From positions 428,819,669 through 428,883,668 of the forward strand of contig NC_045429.1 of the NCBI RefSeq assembly GCF_902635505.1: a DNA stretch of 64,000 nt. Reading direction: 5' to 3'. A program made the translations under genes and the position numbers. The notes beneath the pieces are model-generated. The model was not told the DNA's origin and made no database searches. It saw only the letters and a list, made by a program, of their open reading frames with translations. This DNA is from Sarcophilus harrisii (taxonomy: Eukaryota > Chordata > Mammalia > Dasyuromorphia > Dasyuridae). Shown here piece after piece: positions 19,314 through 32,400 of the stretch (position 1 is its first letter; every line of letters starts with the position of its first letter).

Positions 19314-20171
19314 CAGACCGCATAAGCACCCGTCCTCACGTTGCGCCGCCCCGCCCTTCCCCCTTTTATTCATTCTCTGAGAAGGGCTAGAGGGGAGCAG
19401 AGGGGGCCCGGAGGCCCAACGCCTATTTCTGCATTTCCTCCTGGCTCGGAGTCTCGGGTAAAGAAGCTCAGGGTCTCCCTTGTGTAACCCTGGGTTCACA
19501 GTCACACCTTTCCAGGGAAAACCCGGCTTTCTTTCCTTCCCCCTCCCCCTTGGGAATGTGCCGCCTCCAGGAACAGAACGTCTTCCTCTTCCCTCCAGCC
19601 GGGCTCCTCTTGGCACCCACCCCAGCCCGGAGAGCAAGGAGGGGAGGCCGGGGGCAGCTAGGGGCAAGGTAGCGAGCAGAGCGCGCCGCCACATCTGAGC
19701 TCAGTTACCAGGCCAGGTTCAGTCTGAAGTGTTGGGTTAAAGTCTGAAGCTTGGATTAAACAAACCAAGGACCTCCAGGACCTTAACCTGTCCCCAATTT
19801 CACTCTGCCCCGTCTGCTCCCCCTCGCCACAGCCCCTTGCAGCCTCAGCGCAGGTTGGCTGAAAATAACAAGTCCCCTTTGTGAATGTACCCAGACACGC
19901 ACCTGGCCTGCTGACCTTCCCCAGGCTGGGTTGGTGCAGGGGACTGGAGATGACAGAGTCCGGGAACCCACCTGCATCGTTAAAGCCCAGCTGTTCCAGT
20001 CTGGAAAATTGTCTGGAAAGACAAGGGGCAAAGACCCGGCTCCTGCCTGTTTCTTAAACAATGTTAGAACAGCCTGCTCCCATTTGGATCTGCAGCTGCT
20101 TGACCAGTTTCCTCAGGAGGGAGGTATCTGATTGGGTGGTTTTCAATGTCAAACTCTTCAAAACCCACCCA

Positions 20172-20425
20172 GAGGCATCTAGGTGGTACAAGGGTTAGAG
20201 TTCTGGACTTGGGGTCAGCAAGAACCGAATTCAGATTTGAGCAGATATTAGCCATATGACCTTGGCAAGTCATTTAACTTCTCTGCCTCAGTTTCCTCAA
20301 TTATGAAATAGGAATAACAACAGCACCTTCCTCCCAGGATTATTTTGAGGATCAAATGAGATCAAATTTGTAAAAAGCGCTTAGCCTTGCGCCTGGCACA
20401 TAGTAGGTGCTATGTAAACGTTTAG
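20172..20425 (+). repeat. MIR-type CORE-SINE, near full length
   Basis: It has a tRNA-like head ('aggcatctaggtggtac'), CORE ('ttggcaagtcatttaacttc', 'gcctcagtttcctcaattat') and the 3' part 'gaggatcaaatgagatcaaa' then 'cctggcacatagtaggtgct'. Confidence 0.88.
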
Positions 20426-20489
20426 TCCCTTCCCTTTCCCACCCAAATAAGGGTGAAAAGTCTCAGCGGGTACTGTGGCCCTGAAAAAT

Positions 20490-21975
20490 TGCCCTAGCCT
20501 AGGGAATCTTAAGCATTTTTTGTCATGAACCCTTTTTATTGGTTTGGTAAAATTTAGGGACTTTTTCTCAGCGTGTCCTTTTTTAAAAATTCCAAATTGA
20601 AGGAAATGTTTTTAAAAACGATAGTGGGAAGGAGCACATTTTTCCCTGTCCAAATTCTCAGACCCCTGAAATCTGTGCGTGGACTCCCCTGAAAATTTGG
20701 ACCCCCGGGTTAAGAACCACTAATGTCTCCAAGGTTCCTAGAATTTGGATCCGAAATCAATCTTAGAGATCGTGTACACTTGTACCCTCACGATCCCACC
20801 CCCCTCATTTTATGGAAACAGAAATTTTCTCAGGTGGTCAGTAGCAGAGCCAAATTGTGAACGCAGCCCTTCCAACTTCCAACATTCTTCCCCCACACCA
20901 TCGCTCCTTGTTAATAAAACCCTTGGAACTCCTTATTTCCAGCCCAGAATGTCTTCTCTTTGTCGGCAGCCTTATGGATGCCAGGTCGTAAACTAAATAA
21001 AACGAAGAGAGTTTGAAGCTGATTCGGAAACTTTTCAAGAAACATCCTTGTAGCTAATATTATTGTCCGGGGGTTGGTTGGGATTCTAGGATTAGCGTTC
21101 AGGAGCTAGAAATGGGTAACAACGGGGGAGGTGTTATCTTTTCTGAGTACCACACCAGGTATTAAAATAAACAGGCTCTTGCCTGCTGGAACTGGGGGTG
21201 GTGGGGGAAAAAGAAATCTGGGCCCCTCCCAGGAGCCAGAAAAAGCAGTCATGGAAGAGCTGGGGTGGGACTCCTTAGCTGCTTTCCTGCCTATTTACTT
21301 TTGATCTTGGGACTTCCCCAATTACTGTTCTGATAACAAGGGGTGAAATACAATTGTTACCTTGCATACTAGGTGCCTGCCCACCTCCTGATTTCCTTTC
21401 TGAGACAATTTTTAATTCTCTACATATAGCAAAGGGGACTAGGATGGTCTGATTTCTACCAGTTTTCCCATGAAGTGGACTTGGAGAAAGCGAGCCAACA
21501 GGTGAGAATCTTTTTCCAAATGTTTCAAGAACACTCATTTTTCAAATGATACCAGACTACTCCCACGTAGTCTGAGCTGGAGGCCACATGGATAAGTCCC
21601 CAGTTTGGTCTTTCTTTAAACCACTGGTTCAGAGAACATTACCAAGAACCAGAAAGACCCTCTATTTCTCTTTGCCAACTTCACTAACACAACTGGGAAA
21701 ACTGTGACACGTCTAGGGACCAAACTCATGGATTCTCATCTTCCAGTATCACTATCATATTCTTCAGGTAGCCTTCATTTCTATCCGTTCTTCACCTTTT
21801 GTGTGTGTCATGAATGTTGTTAGCAATCTACTGAAACCTTCCGACCTTTTCTCAGAATGTTTTTAAAATTTATAAATATATATTATTGGAAAGGAAACCA
21901 ATTATATTGAAAGTTATCAAAATGCTTCTTAAAAAAGCAGACTTTTAAGGTTAAGAACCCTTGATTTACAGGGAG
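20490..21975. repeat. Two fragments of one ancient unidentified repeat
   Basis: 20500-20720 and about 21835-21975 share a 'tttctcag' segment, 'tttttaaaa' and an end of the form 'ggttaagaacc'. They resemble decayed non-autonomous DNA transposon ends, but the family is not identified. The sequence between (20720-21830) is unique. Confidence 0.35.
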
Positions 21976-21979
21976 TTCG

Positions 21980-22705
21980 AATAGGTATTTCTCCAGAGAA
22001 CAGGGAATATACACATAAAGGGAAATATAATTAGTTAGTCCAAGGGTTAATTTCTTGACATTTTACCCTGCATCGCCTACTACCATGAGGCCAGATTCTG
22101 GGCTTGCAAACCGGCATTTCCATGTATTCTGAAATTAGAGGCCAAGATCTGTTTTGTGAGGTATATCAGTATGACCTACTTCAAAACCTGAGAAATCAGT
22201 GGGATGGACAGGAAGGCAGGAAACTGAAGCTGTTTCAGGGCAGAGCAACAGAAGGCCCCTCAAGTGGCAGTGGTTCCAGTCCCTAAGGCTCTCTCTACCC
22301 CTCTGTTTCCTTGGCTGCCTGCCTTGGAGCAGGAAAAGGAAGCAGCTGCCCTTGTTGGGCAGATGCCCTTGGAGCAATCTGGGTGTTTTGGGGGCTGGGG
22401 TGTTTGAGACTGGCAAGGAATAAGGGCAGAGGAAGCCGATCAGGTAGGTAGGGACTCACCCCTAACTGCTCACTGCCTTGTGGGTGGATGCAATTGGGGG
22501 GAGGGAGGCACATTTTAAATAGTCAAGGATTTGGTTTTCGAGGGCTGCCAGGAGAGGTTTCAAAAACCTGTGAATCTTCATCACTCCAATATCAGATATG
22601 TCTGAGTAGCAACTGAAGCCCAGGGACGCGGCCCAAGAGGACAGGGAATAAAGAAAAGTTTCAGGAGGGTGAGGAAGATGACTTTTCTACAAGTGCTTCA
22701 GCTCA
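21980..22705. other. Intergenic DNA between RASL10B promoter side and AP2B1 3' end, nothing recognised
   Basis: Unique sequence with no gene or repeat call. Confidence 0.4.
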
Positions 22706-22727
22706 AGAAACAAAGCATAAACCATAC

Positions 22728-22752
22728 TTTATTTTGTGTAAATGACTTTATT
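22728..22752 (-). terminator. AP2B1: AP2B1 polyadenylation signals (two AATAAA)
   Basis: On the minus strand AATAAA occurs at 22752-22747 and again at 22733-22728. Cleavage is expected about 10-25 bases beyond, near 22705-22730. Confidence 0.7.
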
Positions 22753-23037
22753 GACAAGGACACCAGGCCAAGCCTCTCCCCCCTCCCCCCTCCCCCCCAA
22801 GATTTCAACAAGGAATGATAAGCATTCATAGGGTGATATATTCATCCCCATTCCCAACCCCCACCCTACCTGTTTCCACAGCTTCAAACTTCACAGAACA
22901 GACATACACAAAGTCCAGGCCCAGGAGGGGAGACACTTGAAGGAACCTCTGGACAGCAAAATAATTCTGGGTGTTGGTTTTCCTTTCCCTCCTGAATTCA
23001 TGCCAGACAGACACACGGAGGTGCGCGTGCGCACACA

Positions 23038-23071
23038 CAACACACAATACACACACACACACACACACACA
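23038..23071. repeat. (CA)n in AP2B1 3' UTR
   Basis: A dinucleotide repeat with minor interruptions, read as (TG)n in the AP2B1 mRNA. Confidence 0.9.
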
Positions 23072-25512
23072 GAGTTACGTCTGGCATGGTCCAAAAGCAC
23101 TACAGGGGAAGAGTGCAGATAGAGCTGGTTAACATCCCTTTCCCTCTCAGAGAGAGTTGGAGAGATGGTGCTCCAAGAGTAGGGATTGCTTGAGGGGTGC
23201 CACAGGGACCCAAGATGTCCCCAGATGGGGGCTCACTCCGCTTGGCCCCAGGAGTGTCTCCGCTATGCCTGACAGTGACTGTAAGCACTTCTGGCCTTCC
23301 CATCCTAGGACAGAGGCCCACATTCTGAGCCTTCTGTCCACCCCCTTTTCCTGAACACCTCCTCCTCACTGGCCCAGAGCTGGCATTTCTCAGCAGACCG
23401 TTTCATCATCTCTACTCTGGCTTCTCTTGCTTCACCAATTTAGCAGACCTCGTGATCCTTCTTGGTCTCCGCTTCTGACGAACCTGCAGACACCTGCACT
23501 GACCCTCCCTACTCCCTGCGTACCTTTCCCCAATATCGGCAGTCACCAGCTGCTGCCAGGTGCCAGGAGGGATGCTCTCCATGACTTCTGCTTGGGTTCT
23601 CCCAAGGCCTTAAAGCTAGTCAGGGGGTGCGCCACTCCAAGACCTACCAATGGTCTGAGCCAGGCACACCTCGAATGGTGCAGAATCAGGGCTGTGGGAG
23701 GCCTAGAGCACATGAGAGGATGATGGTGGGCCTCTACTTCCTGTCTGGTCCCTAAAGCCAAGTTTATTTGATCATGCACAACCAGCAATCGGGGCCATCT
23801 AGAGGGTCCACTATGGACCACTGCATGGGGTTGACAAGAATCCCCAGAAGTTGAGAGCTGACAGGTGAGGCAGAGAGCAATGGGGCCGGTGGTCTTCAAT
23901 CTTAAAGTATCTGAGGTCTGGTCAGTAGGGTTTAAGAAAGAATCCTTTTCTCAGCCTCCAATAGGGCCCTGGGGCACAGGAAATACCAGATAAGGTTGGA
24001 AGTGGCCAGTGGCACCCACAGATCCAGGCTGATGCTGTAGGGATTAACTGTAAAAGGGCCAAGCCAGGGCAAACCCCCAGAGAAGCAAATAATGAAACAA
24101 AGTTAGTGTTCCAGGGGTCGTAACATCCTTCAAAACATTACGTCCAACCACAAAGAAGAGTCAGGGGAAGCTCCCGGGATGTTGTGTAGTGATAAATGAA
24201 CCCTTTCCAAGCCAATTCTAAACTGAAGTGCTGAAGGTGAGCAGGATGAAGAGCTGGGCCTGCTGGGCCCAGGTTGTGTGGTTCTGGAGCATTTGAGGGA
24301 AGGGGGAAGGGCTACTTCCTTTGTGATATCTACTTTACAGCAGGATCTTTCACATGACTACCAGGCATCAGCAAAGCTGCTGGACTGAAGCGGGTGCTGA
24401 GGTCAGCACAGAGAACACAGACAAGCACAGAGCAGGAGAAAGAAAGCAGAAGAGGTGAAAGGCAGGGGAATGGCGTGCAAGAAGGGGGCCCAAAAGGTCT
24501 AAACTTCAGCCCTCACTTTACCACAAAGCAACCCTTTCCCACATGGGCCTGTTTATACAGCTATAAAATCAAAGGGATCATCCAGGTTCAATCCCATCTA
24601 ATTGGAGGATTTCAGGGAATGGGACCTACCATCTGGCCCTGGGACAGAGCAGAGAGCCTTTACTTATTTTCACACAATGACTGCCAAGGCTGACAGCTGC
24701 ATTTCTCTCTCTCTCTGTGGCAGAGAGGTATTGGGGATCCCTTCTACAATCTCCAGCAACCTGGAATCACCAAGTAAAGGAGATCGACTCGTCCAAAAGC
24801 AAAACAATTTGGGGAAAACAAAATCAGGGAAAGCATACTGCCTGAAGCAGAGAGGGTCCCTGCTCTGCTCTACTCCCCTCCCGCCCCCCCCCCCAAAAAA
24901 AAATCACTGGAAATTCAATTAACCAAGGATGAAGTAGCGTCTGAAAAAATGCTGAACATCAAGAGTGGCAACTATGACTCGGGCTCTACCCTTCCTCAAG
25001 ATTTGCTCAGTAAGGGGCAGCTGTTTTTTGCCTTTCCAACTTGTTACACTAACAAAAAAAATTTCCTATACAATTTCCAATATATATAAAAAATAGAAAA
25101 TAATAAAGTGCAATTCATGATTCGATGATACGTTTCCTTGTTTTAATAAACAGGTTTTTTTCCCCTTTTTTTTTTCTTTTTTTGGATTTTTGAAGTGAGT
25201 TTTCGATTACAAAATAACACACTAGGCCCTAACGCAGGTTTAGAAAACACTAGCCATTGGCACAGGATGGAGAAGCTCACAGGTGATGGAGGCTGGGAGT
25301 GGCTGTAGCAGGGCTTACAGACTTTCGTGGGCAGGTAAAACTATCCAGAGGGTTGTGTCCTAATATTAGTACACATTAGTACACTATTCACTACCTTGGT
25401 GGGTCAGGGTGGTTTGGACTCAAGAGTCTACACATCAACACAATTGCTTCCAGTTAAAGAGTTCTTAGTTCTGCACAGATGGCAGGGGCGGTAAGGAGCC
25501 TCCATTAGTCTT

Positions 25513-25587
25513 TTAGTTTTTCAAAATTCCATCATAGACTTGGTAGATGTACTGGGAGACTTCAGGAGCTCGACACTTCAGAGACAG
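25513..25587 (-). CDS. AP2B1: AP2B1 last coding exon: residues 914-937 and stop
   Basis: The acceptor is ctttcacag|CTG. The 24 codons read LSLKCRAPEVSQYIYQVYDG then ILKN, with TAA at 25515-25513. Position 933 is Gly here and Ser in human as I recall it. Confidence 0.95.
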   Translation of the reverse strand: MSLKCRAPEVSQYIYQVYDGILKN

Positions 25588-28500
25588 CTGTGAAAGAAAA
25601 CAGGAGAAAGATGATTGATTAGCATGGAAACTGGCTATAACCTAAAGAAGGTTGAGCCTCCCCACACATGTTTCGACCAAGAGAGTTGTCACTAATTTCG
25701 AGAGGCCCTGCTGTAGTACCTGAATAATGAGATTGTTTACATTAAGTCAGTCTAGATTTTGGAACTTTGTCTTAAGTTAAATGGCAACTATGACAGCATA
25801 AATCTAGGAGGGCATAAATCTACAATGGCCCTAGAATCAGAAGACTGGATTCAAATGCCAAGTTGGACACTTATGACCTTGTGATCTTGAACCACTCAGT
25901 CTCATCCATAAAATGAGGGGACTGGTTGAGGCTAGGATCCTATATAGATGGAGTCATGTTGGGATCTTAACTAGAGTCTATGATAAACCTCTTTAGCAAT
26001 AAAGAAAGAATCATTGTAAAAGAAATCACAGTAAGTTCCCAAATGAAGTGCTGAAAATTAACTAAGGAAGTGAAAAAAGAAGACAAGGTATACTATAGAG
26101 TATAATACATCAAAAATGAGGGATGAGAAAATAAAATTGCTCACAGCCACATAATCATTAATTTCTATTTCACAAAGATATCATAAAAGCTTCAAAGCAC
26201 CTTTTTCCAAATCTTTTTTATTAACATATTTTGTTTTCAACTTCATTTCTGAACACACCCTAAAGTTAGCCAACTCCTGGTAACAAAGATTTAAAAAGAG
26301 GAAAAAAAGAAAGCAAAGTAATTCATATAAATTACACATCAAAACCAGCTTGTCTGACAGCCTATGTAATATTAGATCTTCTGGAATGAGGAAAAGGAAA
26401 AACACTTTTTCTCATCTCTTGGGTACCAAGCTTATTCTTTCTGATGATATTGTATTCAACTGTAGTTTTTGTTCCTGCTTACATTGTATATAATTTTCCT
26501 CACTCTATTGACTTCATTGTAATCAATCATGTAAGTCTTCCCTGAATTCCTCATTCTTGTTACTGACTGTGGCACAGCACTATTCCCTTATTTTCATGTA
26601 CATCCACAAATGTTTATCCATTTCTCAAGCAATAGACAACCCCCCCCAAAAAAAAACAACAACAAAATTAAATTGGCTTATGTGCTAATTCTCATCTTTA
26701 ACTTTCTGACTCCTAGCAAGACAGCCTATGGGTAATAGGAGATGGACATTGAGGGGTACTCTTTTTTCACCTAATAGTATTTTATTTTCTCCAATTACAA
26801 GTAAAGACAGTCTTTAGCATTCATTTTTCTTCTTTTTTTTTTTTTTTTTTTGCTGAGGCAATTGGGATTAAGTGACTTGCCCGGGGTCACACAGTCAGGA
26901 AGTGTTAAGTGTCTGAGATCAAATTTGAACTCAGGTCCTCCTGACTTCAGGGTTGGTGCTCTATCTACTGCACCACCTAGCTGTCCCAACATTCATTTTT
27001 GTAAAACTTTGGAGTTCCAAAATTTCCCCCTAGCCTTCTCAAGACAGGAAGCAATGATATAGTTTATATATGTACAATTATTTTAAACACATTTCTGTAT
27101 TATTTATATTGAGAAAGAAAAATCAGAACAAAAGGGAAAGACTACAAAAGAAATAAAAAAAAAAAAAAGTGCGTGACATTTTCTATCTAAAGTCTACTGG
27201 AACTGTCTTGGATTACTGTACTGCTGAGAAGAGCCAAATCTTGATCACCGCATAGTGTTGCTGTTACTGTGTACAATGTTCTCTTGGTTCTGCTCATTTC
27301 ACTCAGCATCAGTTCATCTAAGTCTTTTCAGGCTTTTCTGAAATCAGCCTGTTCATCGTTTCTTTTTCTTTTTTTCTTTTTGCTAAGGCAACTGGGGTTA
27401 AGTGACTTGCCAGGGTCACACAGCAAGGACGTATTAAGTGTCTGAGATCACATTTGAACTCAGGTCCTCCTGACTTCAGGGCTAGTGCTCTATCCAATGT
27501 GCCACCTAGCTGCCCCTGTTTATCATTTCTATAAAGCAAAAGTATGCCATTACATTCATATACCACAACTTGTTCAGCCATTCCCCAATTGATAGGCATC
27601 CACTCGATTTCCAATTCCTGCTACTATAAAAAAGAGCTGACAAAAAACATTTTTGCACCCATGGGTCCTTTTCCCTCTTTTATGACTTCTCTAATATATA
27701 GAGGCAATAGTAGCACTGTTAGATCAAATGCAGTTTGATAGCCCTTTGGACACAGTTCCAAATTGCTCTCTAGAATGGGTAGATCAGTTCAACTCCATCA
27801 ACAATGCATTATTGTTCCAGTTTTTCAACATCTCTTCCACCATTCCTCATTATCTTTTCCTGTGCTACCTCAGAATTCTCTAAATTTGCATTTCTCTCTA
27901 TAGTGACCATTTATTCTTATGACTATAGATGGCTTTAATTTCTTCTTCTGAAATCTGTCAGTTCATATCCTTTGACCATTTATCAATTGGGAAATGGAGG
28001 GCAATCTTTTAAGTCTAATTCCAATTTTCCGGAATGATCAGATTAACTCACAGCATTCCAAGGATGACAGATGTGCTAGTCTTTCTGTAGCCCCGCCAAC
28101 AAAATTCTCAATTCTTGTCATCTTTGCCAATTTGGTGGGTATAAGGTGAAACAGTGCTATTCTGTTCTTCATTTCTCACATTTATTAGTGATCTGAAGCA
28201 TTTTTTCATATGGTCATTAATAGTTTGCAATTTTTCTGAGAATTGCTTATTCATGTTTTATGACCTCTGGCCAATGACTTCTGGTCTCACATCTTTGTGG
28301 TATCTTACTCTATCACATAACTTGGATGTAGAATCCTTGATTAGAAATCTGAGGTAAAGATAAAAGTTTCCCAATTGATATTTTTCCCCTCCTAGCAACT
28401 ACATTCATGCCAAAGTGTTTCCAATTTCTATGGTCTCTTTCAATATCAAGTTCCTGTGAAATTGTAGATACAAAACAGTTTTTTCAATAGAAAAGCATTA

Positions 28501-29370
28501 TTTAAACCGAGAGCCTTATAAATTTACTGAAGGAATAGGAGAAAAACAACAATTAATAAGGAATAATAATGGCTTAGAAAGAAACTCATTCGCTTAGAAT
28601 CAAAGCTTCAAAGTTGAATAGAAGCCAGCTGAGTCAACCTCAGAATCTCTTCTGTAACACTCTGACAGAGAGTTATCCTATGTCTGCTTGTATACTTCCA
28701 GAGATGTGGAGCTTACCATTTTGTATGAGAATAGCTAGCTTCTGTGTGGGAAAGTTCTCAAAGTTTTTTATGTTGAACCAAAAGATGTTTCCCTGTAAAT
28801 TCTCTGCCCCAATCCTTTCAAGTCACACATAAATTTAATTTCTCTTCCACAGAAGAGCTTTTCAAGCATGTGATGAGAAGTCTCATGTGCCCCTTTGATA
28901 CCTTAAACTTCCTTTGAGCTTGCTGACTGAGAAAGCCCTGGATAAAGAGATAAAGGGCATTACAGACACAATGTAGTAAGAGTAGAAAGTGGACTGTATG
29001 TGAAGGTAGGAGACTTGACTATAACACTTAGCAGTTGTGATATATATAACTATAATTTAAGTGTAATAAAGATTTATACATGATTTTAACCTTTGCAAAA
29101 TGTTTGACACCATTCTACCTCATTTGACCACAAGAACGACCTTCTGAGATGGATGCTATTATGTCTCCATTTTACAAATGAGAAAAATGTAGATCAGGGA
29201 GATAGACATACCCATAATCACATGGTCAGGTCATTTAACCTGAACCCTTGTATGAATTAATCTCACAGGGATAGTGGGGCAAATCACCAAGTCTTCCAGA
29301 ATACTCAAACCCAAAGATTGGCACAAATATGAATGGTTATTAGACAGAAATATCTGCCCACAGCCTAAGG

Positions 29371-29414
<44 letters not shown>

Positions 29415-32400
29415 GTTTATCTCTGCATATTAAGGCACAAAAGCAAACTTAATACTTACCTATTCTTTTCCCTCCTCCCCCCAATCTTTGTTTTTCACAA
29501 CAATGAACACATTGGATATCCATATTTTTTTAAAAAATTTGATTCTCTTGAATCAAAAGAGCCTTCTGTTTAAAATACAGACCAGGTGAAGATTCTCAAA
29601 ATGTTTTTTCAAAAAGAGGTATTATAAACATTGTAAATATCAAGATTAATCTAAACACAGAAAAGAAATAGCTATGCTATGGATCTTTACTTTGATCCAA
29701 GTTCTAGAATCAACCTACTGTGGATCCAAATGACAGCCAACTTGATTTTCTTGCTCCATAAGTTCAACTACACTTTGAAAGAATTTATAGTTGAGAAATA
29801 GAGAAATGGAAGATTAGAGGTTGGCAGTTTCCCTAACAGTCATTCCACGTGGCCTATTCTGGAGAGCTACAATGCTGCTGGGGTTCATCAGCCTTTCAAA
29901 AATTTCCTTTTTTTTTTTTTTTTTTTAGAAATGTAAATAATCTTGAGAAGGGTTATAAGGTCCTCAATTTATTCATATATTAGTGTGAATAATATCTAAC
30001 TGAAGTCAGTAGCATGAAGGAAATCAGAGCTCTGAGGGCATGTGAAAGGGTATGTGTGTGTATAATATTGGAAGGTACTTCCCTAAGAGATGAAAAAGGA
30101 GATACAGACATGGAAGCAAAAGGTTGTTTTAGAATTATTCCTAGGTCTAGGAAGGCAGTCTTCTCTCTTCCATTCATCTACATAGTTCCTCACTTCCCTA
30201 GATCTAGGATTCAGGGCAGTTCTATTAGTATAGTTCAACTACATTATAGGTTTTAATGAGCTAGTTTAGCAATGTAAGTGCTATCTATAAAACTGTTTCA
30301 ATGAGGAAAAGGTAGTTTTATTATGAAAGCATACTTTGGTTTCCATGACCCCATCTGGTAGAATGACCAATGATAGATAATGGGTTAGTTTTTTAGTTTT
30401 TTTTTGTTTTTTTTTTTAAAGAAAACTGTAATGCTTAAAAAAAAAAAAAAAACAACTAAAACTAACCCGTTATCAACAATCATTTGAAAAAAATTTTCTA
30501 AGTCATTGTTAATAAGAGAAATTCATTTAAACAGTTCTGAGGTTCCATTTCATACCATTTGATTGGCAAGAAAGGAAAATAATTGCTGGAGGGATGATGG
30601 GAGGCTGGGAACATTAATGTAGCACTTGGTGATTCAAGTTCTCCAAGGCCCTGTCCTAGGCCTTCTTTTCTCTATATATTGTTTCAATTAATGATTTCAT
30701 CAGCTCCCAAGATTTCAATGATTATCTCTATGCAGACACATCTTATTATAATCTCAATTTCTCTGTCTTTTTCTCCTCCCTCCCCTGCCTCTAGTTTCAC
30801 ATATCCAACTGCCTATGAGACACCTCAAACTAGATGTACTGTATACATGTTAAACTCAACTGAACTCATTATCTTCCTTTCTACCCTCCCAACTCTTACC
30901 TTTTCCTGGTTACCCAGGTCTGCAATGATGTCGGCCTCAACGCATTCTCTCATACAACCCCTTCTCCTAACTCATATGCAATCGCTGCTAAGGCCTGTTA
31001 ATTTTGTCTTTGTAATATCTCCTCTGTATGTGTTCCTGCCAACACTCTGATACAGGCCCTCTTCACCTTGGCTCCTGCAGGTTGGTCTCACTGCCTCAAG
31101 TCTGTGTATTGATTCCCAAGGACACACAGGGAATCTAATCTAGCTTGGGGTGTAAACAACAAATGATGTCAGCTTGAGGCTTTGTTCTTGATATGGTCAG
31201 GGCCTTCAGCATACTTTAGGTCCAGGGTTCTGGAATATATGGCAACTCAAAAAGACAAGACCCCTTGCCATTCTTTAACATGTCTCTCCCCACTCCACCA
31301 TCAAACTGAACTTCCTAAAGAACAGGCCTGACTATATCACTCACTATTTATTAAACCCCAGTGGCTCCCTTTTAATCTGCAGGATCCAATATAGGCCCCT
31401 TTAGCTGTTCAAACCCTCCATCACCTGAACCCCTCCTTCCAATGTTTTCAATCTTCTCAGACCTCCCTCATATCCTTCCACATATTCCAGAACCCTCCGA
31501 TTGCTCATTTTTACTAGCCATCAGGAGTGTTCCACCCCTAGAATGTGGTCTCCAGCTCCACTTCTTAGTTCCTTCAAGTCTCATGTTAGTCTCACCTTTT
31601 TTTTCTTTTTTGGGAACATGGTAGAAATCTGTTTGCATGATTTCATATTTGTAATGAGTTTTATATGTTTTAGTTACTCACTTGGAAGAGGGGGAGAAAC
31701 TAAAAAAGTTCTGTTTTCTGCAAGAAGCCTTTCCTAACCCCCTGAATCTTATTGCCTTCCTTCTGAGATTACCTTCAATTTATCCCATACAGCTTGTCTG
31801 CACTGTTGTTTACATGTTGTCTTCCATGTCAGACTGTGAGCTCTTTGAGAGCAGGGGTTGTTTTTTGACTTTGAATTGCCAGCACTTAACACAGTGCCTG
31901 GCACATAGTAGGGGGCTTAATAAATGCTGACTGAGAGGTTTCAAGACAATTCCAATGGATGTGTAATGGAAAGAGCCACCCGCATCCAGGGAGAGAACTG
32001 TGGATCAAAGCACAGTATTTTCATCTTTGGCTGCTGCTTGTTTTTCCTTTCAATATGATGCAACAACATAAATACAGAAACAAGTTTAGAAGAATTGCAC
32101 AAATTTAACCTATATTGTATTGCTTGCTGTCTTGGGGAGGGGGAGGATGGAGAAGAGAAGGGGGCAAAAATTTGGAACACAAGATTTTGCTAAGGTAAAT
32201 GCTGAAAACCATCTCTACATGTATTTGGAAAAATAAAATACTATTAAAAATTAGAAAATAAATAAATAAATGCTGACTGATTCACTGACTGGAAGCGTGA
32301 ACTAGTCCAACAACTCTGCAAAGCAATTCAAAACCTCTTTTGCCCCAGTGATCCCAGTAGTCAATACCTTAGTGAGAACAGAGACAAAAGGAAAGGATCC

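Larger units (their letters stand above)
16260..19700 (-). promoter_or_regulatory. RASL10B: Large CpG island, probable RASL10B promoter region
   Basis: About 3.4 kb of strongly GC- and CpG-rich DNA surrounds and precedes the first coding exon, while both flanks are AT-richer and repeat-bearing. Candidate donors of an untranslated first exon on the minus strand are CCCCGG|gtaagc (exon end 18421) and CAG|gtaggg (exon end 18544). I see no clear TATA box. The transcription start cannot be fixed from sequence alone. Confidence 0.65.
22710..25512 (-). other. AP2B1: AP2B1 3' UTR
   Basis: About 2.8 kb follows the stop and ends at two AATAAA hexamers. It is almost free of SINE and LINE copies, unlike the rest of this gene, as expected for a constrained UTR. 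It contains an AT-rich block near its start (25030-25210) and a (CA)n tract (23038-23071). Its end is inferred from the poly(A) signals. Confidence 0.75.
26758..28020 (-). mobile_element. L1 3' region (3' UTR and end of ORF2) carrying two SINE insertions
   Basis: The 3' UTR starts 'cacctaatagtattttattt'. The ORF2 end is recognisable from 'tgctcatttcactcagcatc', 'cagccattccccaattgata' and 'atcctttgaccatttatcaa'. Two antisense WSINE copies interrupt it (26829-26987, 27364-27515). ORF2 is broken many times. Confidence 0.85.

Noticed and set aside
16487-19694. Many frames of 100-336 codons on both strands
   Set aside because: CpG-island DNA has few stops; the translations are Pro/Arg/Gly-rich with no domain. 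Only the overlapping upstream frame of RASL10B was kept, as a cautious finding.
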